Positions 18,781 to 28,386 of a DNA stretch of 64,000 bases are shown here, piece by piece; the first letter of the stretch is position 1, and each line of letters starts with the position of its first letter. The notes beneath the pieces were generated by a model. That model worked only from the letters and a program-made list of their open reading frames with translations. It did not search any database and was not told the DNA's origin. Made by a program: the position numbers and the translations under genes. Origin of the DNA: Amphritea sp. 1_MG-2023. GTDB taxonomy: Bacteria > Pseudomonadota > Gammaproteobacteria > Pseudomonadales > Balneatricaceae. Location: contig NZ_JAUOQE010000023.1 in assembly GCF_030547545.1 (NCBI RefSeq), positions 1-64,000 of the forward strand. Reading direction: 5' to 3'.

Positions 18781-18944
18781 AACTACCCGTATCTATTCAT
18801 GTCCCACGACCGATGACTACAACGCGCAGCAAGCTTTTTCGCCACCCGGGTCGCATCAAAAACAAGTTTAATCCAGCCCTTTATTACCACAAAAAACGCA
18901 TACGCTAGGGTGAATAATCATTAACCCTATTGTAACCGTCTCAA

Positions 18945-20204
18945 CTACTTCGATTTTTTACTCGACCGGCCAGCCGCCGGTTTACTGCGAATAATTTTGG
19001 TGCGGCCCGCTTTATTGGTTCGCGGACGGTGTGCCTTTTTCGTCATCTGCTTACGTAAGTTATCCCGACTACCCACTTCATAACCGGGCATATAGATCCG
19101 CTGAATCCGAGCACCGATCAGTCGCTCTATATCATCCAAGGCACGCTCTTCTTCACGACTCACGAAAGAGATCGCCTTCCCCTGCGCGCCTGCACGCCCC
19201 GTACGGCCAATCCGATGAACATAGTCTTCGGCAAGGTAAGGAAGGTTATAGTTAACCACCAACTCCAAACCCTGAATATCCAAGCCACGCGCAGCGACTT
19301 CGGTAGCAACCAACACCTGTATTTTGCCCGATTTAAAATCAGCAATGGCGCGTCGGCGTGAACCTTGAGATTTATCGCCGTGACAGATAGCGGCACGAAT
19401 ACCGTCAATTTTCAGATCCACCATCAGTGAATCGGCCTGCGCTTTAGTACTGGTAAACACCAACACCTGAAACCACTGATGCTTATTAATCAATTCCGCA
19501 AACAGATCAGCCTTACGCTTTTCTTCAACGGGGTAAACCACATGTTCAATAGTATCGGCAGTAACATTGAGTTTCGCCACCCGCACGGTTTCATAAGGCG
19601 TCATCAGTTGCTTCGCCACCGTGTTCACCGTGGGTGATATGGTCGCAGAAAACATCAGGGTCTGATGTTTTTTCGGTGCCTGTTGCAGCAACGCGCCAAC
19701 ATCGGCAATAAAGCCCATATCCAACATACGATCGGCTTCATCCAAGACGACAAATTCAGCCTTTGCCAAGCTCACATTACATTGCACCACATGTTCAAGC
19801 AGCCGTCCGGGAGTGGAGATAAGAATATCAACGCCCGCTTTAAGCTTTTTCTGTTGCCCATCCATATTGACGCCGCCATAGAGAGCGGTCACCGTTAACG
19901 GCATAAACTGAGCATAACGTTTAATCGTCTCGGCTAACTGCTCGGCAAGCTCTCGAGTGGGAGTCAGAATCAGCGCACGCGGGCAGCCCGACTCTGTCGG
20001 CTTAGGCCGATCGCTCATCTGTTGCAATATAGGCAAACTGAAAGCAGCGGTTTTGCCGGTACCCGTTTGCGCGTTCGCCAGCACATTTTTACCCCGACGG
20101 GCCGGCACAATCGCCTGCTCCTGCACGGGGGTCATCTGGCTATAGCCACAGGCATCAAGGGCCTGTTGAATCTCTGGGGCAAGATCTAATGCTGAAAACT
20201 TCAT
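18945..20204 (-). CDS. rhlE: DEAD-box ATP-dependent RNA helicase, RhlE type
   Basis: A 419-residue RNA helicase with the standard motif series: Q motif (MTPVQEQAI), Walker A (AQTGTGKT), DEAD, SAT, ARGLDIQG and HRIGRTGRAG. A basic C-terminal tail rich in Lys/Arg/Ser (about 370-419) probably adds non-specific RNA binding. Such helicases act in ribosome assembly and mRNA turnover. The subfamily is assigned from the start (MKFSALDLAPEIQQAL) and overall form; a close paralogue such as SrmB cannot be excluded. A single-gene unit. Confidence 0.9.
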   Translation of the reverse strand: MKFSALDLAPEIQQALDACGYSQMTPVQEQAIVPARRGKNVLANAQTGTGKTAAFSLPILQQMSDRPKPTESGCPRALILTPTRELAEQLAETIKRYAQFMPLTVTALYGGVNMDGQQKKLKAGVDILISTPGRLLEHVVQCNVSLAKAEFVVLDEADRMLDMGFIADVGALLQQAPKKHQTLMFSATISPTVNTVAKQLMTPYETVRVAKLNVTADTIEHVVYPVEEKRKADLFAELINKHQWFQVLVFTSTKAQADSLMVDLKIDGIRAAICHGDKSQGSRRRAIADFKSGKIQVLVATEVAARGLDIQGLELVVNYNLPYLAEDYVHRIGRTGRAGAQGKAISFVSREEERALDDIERLIGARIQRIYMPGYEVGSRDNLRKQMTKKAHRPRTNKAGRTKIIRSKPAAGRSSKKSK

Positions 20205-20367
20205 GATAAATCCTCTGTCTACCTTGCTATAGCTCAGGAAGGGCGAATAGATTAAACGGCCTTAGGCACGGCATATTCACCCCTTCCCTGAATTTTGGGC
20301 ACATATCATAAAGGATTTCATCCATTTTAGTGAGACTGATTACCGTTGTTTGAGGCGATAAGGAAAA

Positions 20368-20952
20368 TCAGCGCTGCACCGTCTCCATAATCGCTTGTAA
20401 CCCCGGTTTATTCGCGAAGATCTCCGCTTGCGTTAATCCCACCATCTCATAGGGCAGCACCAACCATTTATCGCTGCTGTGAATATAGAAATCGGGGGTT
20501 CTCGCGGTACGATTATGCGCGGGTTTAAACCAAGGCACCGCTACTTTAACATCGACGGGCATATTTCGTTTGGCGCGCTCGGATAACTGCGATAACACCG
20601 CCTCAATACTTTTACCCGAACCAAACACATCATCCACAATCAGCAATTTATCGTCACGATTGAGGTTTTCTAACAGATAGCGCAAGCCGTGGGCTTTGAT
20701 ACTGTTATCACCTTCAATCATCGATTGATAACCCGGCAAACCACGATAGGAGGTGCGAATCGAGATATGATCCGTTTTAATGCCTAAGTATTGCAGACAC
20801 TCCTGCACGTAAATACCCACGGTGCTGCCCCCGCGCCAGATACCGACAATAAAATCGGGACGATAACCACTTTCAAAAATCTGCGCCCCTAGACGAAACG
20901 AATCACAGATCAGTGCCTGCTCAGTAATAAAATGTTTTTCCACAATCTTCAC
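20368..20952 (-). CDS. Purine-type phosphoribosyltransferase, copy A
   Basis: A 194-residue type I phosphoribosyltransferase. The PRPP loop reads LLIVDDVFGSGKS, where the usual TG is SG, and an N-terminal IWRGGSTVGIYVQE pyrophosphate loop is present. It is a paralogue of the gene 30 bases upstream, sharing the start FRLGA, WRGG and the C-terminal WLVLPYE/GLTxxE pattern. It probably salvages a purine base to the nucleotide, given the adjacent purine genes, but which base is unknown. A short insertion (SYRGLPGYQSMIEGDNSIKAHG) precedes the PRPP loop. Confidence 0.8.
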   Translation of the reverse strand: MKIVEKHFITEQALICDSFRLGAQIFESGYRPDFIVGIWRGGSTVGIYVQECLQYLGIKTDHISIRTSYRGLPGYQSMIEGDNSIKAHGLRYLLENLNRDDKLLIVDDVFGSGKSIEAVLSQLSERAKRNMPVDVKVAVPWFKPAHNRTARTPDFYIHSSDKWLVLPYEMVGLTQAEIFANKPGLQAIMETVQR

Positions 20953-20981
20953 CTCTTGAGGATAATGCTGTTACTGAAGGC

Positions 20982-21560
20982 TCAGTCCGCATCAGGCAGC
21001 AGATGGCCAATAATGTCGAACAGCTCTGGACGATGCTGTTGTAACTCCTCAACCGTTAAACCCTCCAGTGAGTGCGGATACTTCAGCCAAGCGTCGGTTT
21101 CATGCAGATAGTATTCGGGATCAACCCCGGTCTTATTTCGCGTTGGCTTAAAATAAGGTACCGCAATACGAATATCTTCCGGGCTATTCAAGCGACACTT
21201 TTCACGCAATTCGGCAATCACCGCTTGAATCGTTAGTCCCGTGTCATATACATCATCGACAATTAACAAGCTATCGGTCGCTTGAATATTCTTAATCAAA
21301 TAATCCATACCATGGACTTTTACTTTCTTCGCCCGTTGATCGATCTCATCGGCATAGGATGAGGTGCGAATCGCGATATGATCACTCTGCACGCCGTAGT
21401 AAGCGAGAAACTCTTGCACCGCCACGCCAATCGGCGTTCCTCCTCGCCAAATGGCGATAATATAGGTCGGTTTAAAGCCGTCATTGATGATCTTGGCGCC
21501 CAAGCGAAAGGAATCATCTAGTAAGGTTTGTGCATCGAGGTAGGTTTTCTGAACCATCAT
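20982..21560 (-). CDS. Purine-type phosphoribosyltransferase, copy B
   Basis: A 192-residue phosphoribosyltransferase with the canonical PRPP loop LLIVDDVYDTGLT and the pyrophosphate loop IWRGGTPIGVAVQE. It resembles hypoxanthine/xanthine/guanine enzymes of the Hpt/XPRT kind. Together with copy A it forms a tandem pair, probably co-transcribed with the 8-oxoguanine deaminase gene upstream on the same strand. The likely role is to return a purine base to the nucleotide pool in balance with catabolism. Substrate is not readable from sequence. Confidence 0.83.
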   Translation of the reverse strand: MMVQKTYLDAQTLLDDSFRLGAKIINDGFKPTYIIAIWRGGTPIGVAVQEFLAYYGVQSDHIAIRTSSYADEIDQRAKKVKVHGMDYLIKNIQATDSLLIVDDVYDTGLTIQAVIAELREKCRLNSPEDIRIAVPYFKPTRNKTGVDPEYYLHETDAWLKYPHSLEGLTVEELQQHRPELFDIIGHLLPDAD

Positions 21561-21630
21561 TATTCACTCTATCTGTGATCGATAGCACCTGAACCTTGAC
21601 CGCCATGATCGCTGAAATCAAAGGCATATT

Positions 21631-21660
21631 GTTCAGGTGCTCATCGTTCAGGTGCTCATC
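21631..21660. repeat. 15-bp perfect tandem duplication next to a stop codon
   Basis: GTTCAGGTGCTCATC occurs twice in a row and abuts the stop codon of the deaminase gene. The inverse sequence GCACCTGAAC is found at 21585-21594, so either copy can pair with it to form a loose stem. Confidence 0.9.
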
Positions 21661-21662
21661 GT

Positions 21663-23009
21663 TTAAACCGCTAAACGCTGCGCTAATGTTTTTTGCCGTT
21701 GAATTAAGGCCTCGAGATCAAAGCCATCGATAGCTCCATCAATCACTCGCCAACGTCCTGCCACCATAACCCGATCGGCTTGATGTGCGCCACATAAAAC
21801 CAACGCCGCCAAGGGATCTCCGGCACCGGCAAAGCGTAGCTCATCCAATTTGTACAACGCAATATCGGCCTGCATACCGACCTTGAGACGGCCAAGATCA
21901 TCCCGCCCTAAACAACGGGCGGAACCTTCGGTTGCCCAAGAGAGTACTTTTTGATGCGTAATGTCGGCCGCCGCATAACGTAATCGACCTAACAAAAACG
22001 CCTGCCGTACTTCTTGAATCATATTCGAACCATCATTGGATGCCGAACCATCCACGCCCAATCCCACTGGGCTACCGGCCCGTTCCAGATCCAGCGTAGG
22101 GCACAATCCGGACGCTAGCAACATATTCGAAGAGGGGCAATGACTGATACCGGTACCTGCCGCCCCTAAGCGGCGAATCTCCTCGTCATTGAAATGAATA
22201 CCGTGAGCGAGCCATACACGATCGTTCAGCCAACCGACTTTCTCTAAATAGTCTAACGGCCGTAAACCAAACATCTGTATACAAAAATCGGTTTCATCAT
22301 GAGTTTCAGCCAGATGAGTATGCAACCTAACACCATACTGTTGCGCTAATGCCGCGCTGGCAGTCATGAGTGCTTCACTCACCGAGAAAGGCGAACAAGG
22401 CGCTAAGGCGAGACGTGACATGGCTCCCGCCTTGGGATCATGATAACGCTGAATTAATCGCTCACTATCAGCTAAAATAGCCTCTTCAGACTGCACCGTT
22501 GATTGTGGAGGTAACCCGCCATCCTCCTCACCTAAGCTCATCGAGCCACGGGTCAGATGGACACGCACGCCCAACTTTTCAGCCTGAGTCATCTGAATAT
22601 CAATGGCATTTTCTAAGCCCGCAGGAAACAGATAATGATGATCACTGGCCGTCGTACATCCGGATAATAATAACTCCGCTAGCGCTACCTGCGTCGACAC
22701 CTCGATCATCTCTTCGCCCAGCTTCGCCCACACAGGATAGAGACTTTTTAGCCAGCTAAACAGTGACTTATTCAGTGCTTGAGGATAAGCACGCGTCAAT
22801 GTTTGATAAAAATGATGATGACTGTTTATCAATCCCGGCAACATCACATGCTCACGGGCATCAAACACCTCATCCACCGGCATGCTAGGCTGCTCGCCTT
22901 TAGCCAGTACCTCGGTGATTAACTGATTTTCGACTACGACACCTCCGGCACTGTCACTTTCAAGACTGACCAGTGGTGCTTTAATCCAGATACGTCGATG
23001 ACTGTTCAT
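21663..23009 (-). CDS. 8-oxoguanine deaminase
   Basis: A 448-residue amidohydrolase close to the PA0142-type 8-oxoguanine deaminases, which convert 8-oxoguanine to urate and ammonia. Metal ligands are visible in LPGLINSHHHFYQT, HTHLAETHDETDF and LAHGIHF, with the late aspartate in GLGVDGSASNDGSNM. The product urate would feed the PuuD pathway encoded 16 kb away. Related s-triazine and cytosine-type deaminases share the fold, so the substrate is inferred from family likeness and from the purine context. It is divergent from xdhA across a 621-base gap. Confidence 0.87.
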   Translation of the reverse strand: MNSHRRIWIKAPLVSLESDSAGGVVVENQLITEVLAKGEQPSMPVDEVFDAREHVMLPGLINSHHHFYQTLTRAYPQALNKSLFSWLKSLYPVWAKLGEEMIEVSTQVALAELLLSGCTTASDHHYLFPAGLENAIDIQMTQAEKLGVRVHLTRGSMSLGEEDGGLPPQSTVQSEEAILADSERLIQRYHDPKAGAMSRLALAPCSPFSVSEALMTASAALAQQYGVRLHTHLAETHDETDFCIQMFGLRPLDYLEKVGWLNDRVWLAHGIHFNDEEIRRLGAAGTGISHCPSSNMLLASGLCPTLDLERAGSPVGLGVDGSASNDGSNMIQEVRQAFLLGRLRYAAADITHQKVLSWATEGSARCLGRDDLGRLKVGMQADIALYKLDELRFAGAGDPLAALVLCGAHQADRVMVAGRWRVIDGAIDGFDLEALIQRQKTLAQRLAV

Positions 23010-23378
23010 GTTTTCCCATTCCGCTTATATCTTTGGCTTATACATGGCGTATGTCCTGATGCCATCTTTATATCGTCAGCTAGTGCCGTCTACTGCGAGT
23101 CGATGGATGACTCAACATTAACAGTTAACGGCTGCAAACGCGCTCTCACACCTGCCATAAAAACAGGCGCAAGCATTACCATGGCGCAATATTGTCCACA
23201 ATTATCGCATCAAATAAAGACAATATTTACTAAAAAGTAGTTTAAAAACGCTTATAAACAGGCAAAAATGTACCCAACCAGCAAAACCCATCGTTCATTA
23301 AAAGCCATAAAGCGCCTTTATTCAGTGCATTTGACAGAAAAACTGCGCAGTAATAGTTCAAAAAACCATCAACACTAA

Positions 23379-23394
23379 AAATTGTATACAATTT
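23379..23394. promoter_or_regulatory. Purine operator, site A (upstream of xdhA)
   Basis: AAATTGTATACAATTT is a perfect 16-bp palindrome about 237 bases before the xdhA start. Its core TTGTATACAA recurs before the NCS2 permease and puuE. It is the strongest copy and the best candidate site for the GntR regulator encoded at 29831-30553. Confidence 0.75.
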
Positions 23395-23414
23395 ATTAAA
23401 AACGTATTGAATTC

Positions 23415-23432
23415 GCATAATTCTGATTATGC
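23415..23432. promoter_or_regulatory. Second dyad in the xdhA upstream region
   Basis: GCATAAT-TCTG-ATTATGC, perfect 7-bp arms, 20 bases downstream of site A. It differs from the TTGTATACAA motif, so if functional it would bind a different protein. Confidence 0.4.
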
Positions 23433-23630
23433 AAAAAATATCATTTTTAAAAATATATTTACCAGTTAAATAGCCTAATAAATAACACAAAATAAAAATA
23501 TAACTCTACTCTAACGACCCGTTACCGATAAATGGTGATCATCTGTATCTTGACTTAAAAGTCAGCTTTCATTTTAATCATTGGATACATTGACAACAGC
23601 ATCACTAACTCAAGTCAGAAGGAGTCCGCT

Positions 23631-25070
23631 TTGATCAGCTTCTTAGTCGATAAAGAACTGCGGGTTGAACAACACCCAGACCCCAACATGACAGTGTTAA
23701 ATTATCTGCGTAATCAGTTGGGTAAAACCGGCACTAAAGAGGGTTGTGCCTCTGGCGATTGCGGAGCCTGCACGGTGGTCTTGGGTGAATTAGACGGTGA
23801 TCAAATCCGTTATAAAAGTATCAATGCCTGCCTGACGTTCATCTCAGCGCTGAATGGCAAACAGCTCATCACCGTTGAAGATCTGAAACAGGGAGATCAA
23901 TTGCATCCAGCTCAGCAAGCGATGGTGGATAAGCATGCCAGTCAGTGCGGCTTTTGCACCCCAGGCATTGTGATGTCGATGTTTGCGCTCGGTAAAAATA
24001 TCGCTCAACCGAATACAGAAGAGATCAATGAAGCGCTCGCCGGTAATCTGTGCCGCTGTACCGGCTATCGCCCCATCATTGAGGCGGCACAATCGATGTA
24101 TGACGATGTCACACCGGATCGCTTCGCCACCGAACAACAGCAAACCATTGCTCAACTGCGTAAAATACAGCCACAACAACCGGCTGAACTGAGTGATGGC
24201 CATAAACGTTCATTCAATCCCACCCGTTTAACCGAACTGTCCGCGTTGCTCGAACAGTACCCTGAGGCGCGCATGGTGGCGGGCGGCACCGATCTGGCCT
24301 TGGAAGTGACTCAATTTCACCGAGCCATCGACACACTCATCTATATCGGTGATATCGAGGCGCTTAAACAGATTGAAGTATCAGAGACGCAAATAACGTT
24401 AGGGGCCGCCGCCTCGCTCACCGATTGCTATACGGCGCTCAATGCTGACTACCCAGATTTAGGTGCCCTACTCCACCGCTTCGCCTCTTTGCAGATTCGT
24501 AATCAAGGCACGCTAGGGGGCAATATTGGTAATGCCTCTCCGATCGGCGATTCGCCGCCGGCGTTAATCGCACTCAATGCAAAAATAGTGCTGCGTAAAC
24601 AGGATCAATGCCGCACTCTGGACCTGCAAGATTACTTTATTGATTATAAGCAAACCGCACAGCAACCCGGTGAGTTCATCGAAAAAATCATTCTGCCCCG
24701 CGCAGCAGATAACGGCGAGTTCCGCTGCTATAAGATTTCCAAACGCTTAGACGATGATATATCGGCTGTCTTAGGCTGCTTTAATCTGCAGATTCATCAA
24801 GGTGTTATACAATCTGCGCGAATCGCTTTCGGTGGCATGGCGGCTATTCCTAAACGCGCCACAGCCTGTGAACAAACGCTGCTAGGTGCCCCTTGGAATA
24901 TGGCCACCATCGAATTAGCGAAGCAAGCACTGCTTGAAGATTTTACGCCGATCTCCGACTTTCGCGCCTCGCAAGCCTATCGTACACAGATCGCCACGAA
25001 TCTCCTGAGCCGCTACTTCATCGAACTTGAAACGCCTAACGTCACCACACGGGTAACCGCTTATGTCTAA
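23631..25070 (+). CDS. xdhA: Xanthine dehydrogenase small subunit (2Fe-2S/FAD)
   Basis: A 479-residue subunit carrying two 2Fe-2S clusters and FAD. Cluster motifs are CASGDCGACT with the later C of INACLTF, and QCGFCTPG with NLCRCTGYRPI. The FAD domain begins near residue 185 and includes MVAGGTDLALE and QIRNQGTLGGNIGNASPIGDSPP. The start codon is TTG at 23631, supported by AAGGAG six bases upstream. The stop overlaps the start of xdhB. It works with XdhB to oxidise hypoxanthine and xanthine to urate. Confidence 0.95.
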   Translation: MISFLVDKELRVEQHPDPNMTVLNYLRNQLGKTGTKEGCASGDCGACTVVLGELDGDQIRYKSINACLTFISALNGKQLITVEDLKQGDQLHPAQQAMVDKHASQCGFCTPGIVMSMFALGKNIAQPNTEEINEALAGNLCRCTGYRPIIEAAQSMYDDVTPDRFATEQQQTIAQLRKIQPQQPAELSDGHKRSFNPTRLTELSALLEQYPEARMVAGGTDLALEVTQFHRAIDTLIYIGDIEALKQIEVSETQITLGAAASLTDCYTALNADYPDLGALLHRFASLQIRNQGTLGGNIGNASPIGDSPPALIALNAKIVLRKQDQCRTLDLQDYFIDYKQTAQQPGEFIEKIILPRAADNGEFRCYKISKRLDDDISAVLGCFNLQIHQGVIQSARIAFGGMAAIPKRATACEQTLLGAPWNMATIELAKQALLEDFTPISDFRASQAYRTQIATNLLSRYFIELETPNVTTRVTAYV

Positions 25071-27438
25071 TCACACGCACAAGCCTCTCAGCCACGCAGC
25101 GATGTTAGCGTTAGCAAAACAAGACCTAACCACCGGTGTCGGTCGCCGCGTCAAACATGAGAGTGCGGCCAAACAGGTTAGCGGTGAAGCGATTTACATC
25201 GATGATCGACTCGAATTTCCAAATCAGCTACATGTGTATATCCGCACCTCGGATCAGGCGCATGCTCGCATTCGTCATATTGATACAGCGCCTTGCTATA
25301 CCATTCCCGGTGTCACCCTTGCCATTACGGCTAAGGATATCCCTGGCCTCGTCGATATTGGCGCATTAAAACCCGGCGATCCGTTATTGGTTGAAGAGCT
25401 CGTGGAGTTTTTCGGTCAACCGGTGCTCGCGGTTGCGGCCAGTGATCTTGACACTGCACGTCAAGCGGCGATGGCGGCAATCATCGAGTATGACCCCCTA
25501 GAGCCGGTGCTCTGTGTCGAACAAGCGCTACAAACTGAACACTTCGTCAGCGAACCTCATACTCACCAACGAGGCGATGCCAGCGCCGCATTAGCCGCAG
25601 CCAAGCATACTCTCTCAGGCCACGTGCATATCGGCGGGCAAGAGCATTTCTATCTGGAAACCCAGATTTCATCGGTGGTGCCGACTGAAGATGGCGGTAT
25701 GATTGTTTACTCGTCGACGCAAAACCCCACCGAAGTGCAAAAACTCGTGGCGGAAGTCCTCGATATCCCTTTCAATAAAGTGCAGATCGATATGCGCCGG
25801 ATGGGTGGCGGCTTTGGCGGTAAAGAAACACAAGCAGCAGGGCCTGCTTGTATCGCCGCCGTCGTGGCGAAGTTAACCGGACGTCCAACCAAAGTGCGGC
25901 TGCCACGCATGGAAGATATGATGATGACCGGTAAACGGCACCCCTTCTTCAATCAATATCACGTCGGTTATGACGATAACGGCATGATCACCGGCTGTGA
26001 AATGAAACTCGCCGGTAACTGCGGTAACTCACCCGACCTATCCGATTCCATCATCGACCGTGCGATGTTCCACAGTGATAACGGCTATTATCTAGGCGAT
26101 GCCACTATCACCGGCTATCGCTGTAAAACCAATACCGCATCCAATACCGCCTATCGTGGCTTTGGTGGGCCTCAAGGCCTGATCATGCCGGAAATCATTC
26201 TCGATGAGATTGCCCGTCAACTCGGCAAGGACCCGCTCGAAGTACGCAAACTGAACCTCTATGGCGGTGAAGGCCGAGATACCACTCACTACTATCAGAA
26301 AGTTGAAGATAATATTCTACCCGAACTGTTGGCTGATTTAGAACAGAGCAGTCAGTATCAACAGCGACGCCAAGAAATTAAAGCCTTCAATGCCGATAGT
26401 CCAATTCTTAAAAAGGGTTTAGCCCTCACACCGGTTAAGTTTGGTATCTCCTTTACCGCTTCATTTTTAAATCAGGCCGGTGCGCTGATCCATATCTATA
26501 CTGATGGCAGCATCCATCTCAACCATGGCGGCACCGAAATGGGTCAGGGCCTAAACACTAAAGTGGCACAGATTGTCGCGGAAGAGTTTCAGGTCGATTT
26601 CGATACCATTCAGATCACCGCGACTAACACCGATAAAGTCCCTAACACCTCTCCGACCGCCGCCTCCTCCGGCACAGACCTGAACGGTAAAGCGGCTCAG
26701 AATGCCGCACGCACCATCAAGCAGCGGTTAATTGATTTCGCCGCTCAGCACTTCAGTGTGAGCCAAGAAGATGTTGCGTTTCGTAATAATCACGTACTGA
26801 TTCGAGATCAGGTGATGGCCTTTGCGGATTTCATTCAACTGGCCTATTTTAATCAAATATCGCTCTCTAGCACCGGCTTTTATCGCACTCCGAAAATTTA
26901 TTATGATCGCGAAACCGCGCGCGGCCGTCCGTTCTATTACTTTGCCTATGGCGCGGCTTGCAGCGAAGTGGTGATCGATACCCTAACGGGTGAATATAAA
27001 ATACTGCGAGTGGATATCCTTCACGATGTCGGCGCTTCGCTCAACCCGGCTATCGATATTGGTCAAATTGAAGGCGCCTTTGTGCAGGGTGCAGGCTGGC
27101 TGACCACAGAAGAGTTAGTCTGGAACGATCAGGGCCGCTTAATGACTTCAGGCCCCGCCAGCTACAAAATTCCGGCGATAACCGATATGCCGATTGATTT
27201 TCGCGTACGTTTGGTTGAAAACCGTAAGAACAAAGAAGATACCGTCTTTAACTCGAAAGCCGTGGGGGAGCCACCCTTTATGCTCGGTATCTCGGTGTAC
27301 TGCGCTATTAAAGATGCGATTTCGAGTCTCTCGGATTATCGCCTCAGCCCTGCACTCGATACACCGGCCACGCCGGAGCGAGTATTATGGGCGGTGCAAG
27401 CCATACAACAAGATAGCCTTAAGCTATCAGCCAACTAA
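25063..27438 (+). CDS. xdhB: Xanthine dehydrogenase large molybdopterin subunit
   Basis: The 791-residue molybdenum-cofactor subunit, where hypoxanthine and xanthine are hydroxylated. Visible motifs are the glycine-rich MGGGFGGKET (about 246-255), AYRGFGGPQ with the substrate-binding arginine, and the late GEPPFMLG, whose glutamate is the catalytic base in the family. Length is typical. It overlaps xdhA by eight bases and is followed by the maturation gene xdhC. Confidence 0.96.
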   Translation: MSNHTHKPLSHAAMLALAKQDLTTGVGRRVKHESAAKQVSGEAIYIDDRLEFPNQLHVYIRTSDQAHARIRHIDTAPCYTIPGVTLAITAKDIPGLVDIGALKPGDPLLVEELVEFFGQPVLAVAASDLDTARQAAMAAIIEYDPLEPVLCVEQALQTEHFVSEPHTHQRGDASAALAAAKHTLSGHVHIGGQEHFYLETQISSVVPTEDGGMIVYSSTQNPTEVQKLVAEVLDIPFNKVQIDMRRMGGGFGGKETQAAGPACIAAVVAKLTGRPTKVRLPRMEDMMMTGKRHPFFNQYHVGYDDNGMITGCEMKLAGNCGNSPDLSDSIIDRAMFHSDNGYYLGDATITGYRCKTNTASNTAYRGFGGPQGLIMPEIILDEIARQLGKDPLEVRKLNLYGGEGRDTTHYYQKVEDNILPELLADLEQSSQYQQRRQEIKAFNADSPILKKGLALTPVKFGISFTASFLNQAGALIHIYTDGSIHLNHGGTEMGQGLNTKVAQIVAEEFQVDFDTIQITATNTDKVPNTSPTAASSGTDLNGKAAQNAARTIKQRLIDFAAQHFSVSQEDVAFRNNHVLIRDQVMAFADFIQLAYFNQISLSSTGFYRTPKIYYDRETARGRPFYYFAYGAACSEVVIDTLTGEYKILRVDILHDVGASLNPAIDIGQIEGAFVQGAGWLTTEELVWNDQGRLMTSGPASYKIPAITDMPIDFRVRLVENRKNKEDTVFNSKAVGEPPFMLGISVYCAIKDAISSLSDYRLSPALDTPATPERVLWAVQAIQQDSLKLSAN

Positions 27439-27504
27439 CCTGCGGGCCGACCTTCGCCCCGCTAACAACGGCGCGAAGACCGGTCAGTCAGACGGAGCAA
27501 ACCG

Positions 27505-28335
27505 ATGAATCATGAGTGGATCACAGCGCTGAATCAGTTTGCTACCGAGGCAACTCCCGGCGTCATCATCACGGTCGTCGAGGAACGTGGCTCAACCCCG
27601 CGTAATGCCGGTGCGAAGATGATCATCAGTCAGGCTGAACAATTTGACACCATCGGCGGTGGGCATCTTGAGTACAAGGCGATCAAAATTGCCCGTCAGA
27701 TGCTGCAGCAGAAACAGCATCAGCCTCGGTTAGAGCGCTTTACCCTCGGTGCCAGTCTGGGTCAATGCTGCGGTGGTGCCACCACCCTGCTATTTGAGCC
27801 GATCAATACGGATACGGTGGAGATCGTTGTTTTTGGTGCCGGCCATGTCGGTCGCGCACTGATTAGCATACTCGCCAGCTTACCTTGTCGAGTCCGTTGG
27901 ATTGATAGTCGTGAAGATCAATTCCCAAAGGTCATTCCTGACGGGGTTATCCCCTGCATCAGCGAGTTTCCCACCGATGAAGTGGCCAGCCAAGCCGCTA
28001 ATAGCTATTTCATCGTTATGACTCATAATCATCAACTCGATCAAAGTCTCACCGAAGCCATTTTACAGCGTGATGATTTTGCCTATTTTGGTCTGATTGG
28101 CTCGGCGACCAAACGGCATAAGTTTATCCACCGATTACACGCTAAAGGCTTTAGCGAATCGCAGATTAAGCGCATGACCTGCCCCATGGGGATTGCCGCC
28201 GTGAAGGGTAAATTACCCGCAGAAATTGCGGTATCGGTAGCGGGTGAAATCATTGCTCATTACAACGCAAACTTCGGCTGTGAGCAACCCTCAGCACCGG
28301 CCGATACAACCATTATTGAACGCTTGGCCATCTAA
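27505..28335 (+). CDS. xdhC: Xanthine dehydrogenase accessory protein XdhC
   Basis: A 276-residue chaperone that binds the molybdenum cofactor, helps sulphurate it and inserts it into XdhB. The N-terminal motif ERGSTPRNAGAKM, the cysteine pair in LGQCCGG and the Rossmann stretch VVFGAGHVGRALI followed by IGSATKR are typical. It follows xdhB by 66 bases in the standard xdhABC order. Confidence 0.95.
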   Translation: MNHEWITALNQFATEATPGVIITVVEERGSTPRNAGAKMIISQAEQFDTIGGGHLEYKAIKIARQMLQQKQHQPRLERFTLGASLGQCCGGATTLLFEPINTDTVEIVVFGAGHVGRALISILASLPCRVRWIDSREDQFPKVIPDGVIPCISEFPTDEVASQAANSYFIVMTHNHQLDQSLTEAILQRDDFAYFGLIGSATKRHKFIHRLHAKGFSESQIKRMTCPMGIAAVKGKLPAEIAVSVAGEIIAHYNANFGCEQPSAPADTTIIERLAI

Positions 28336-28386
28336 TCGTCAGCGATTCGATAGACTTCATATAGACCAATACTCTGAGAAAGATCA

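Larger units (their letters stand above)
23010..23630. other. Divergent regulatory region between the deaminase and xdhA
   Basis: These 621 bases contain no convincing gene. The half nearest xdhA (23230-23520) is strongly AT-rich. It holds a TTGACA element at 23331, the palindromic operator at 23379-23394 and a second dyad at 23415-23432. The half nearest the deaminase shows nothing I recognise. Confidence 0.6.
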
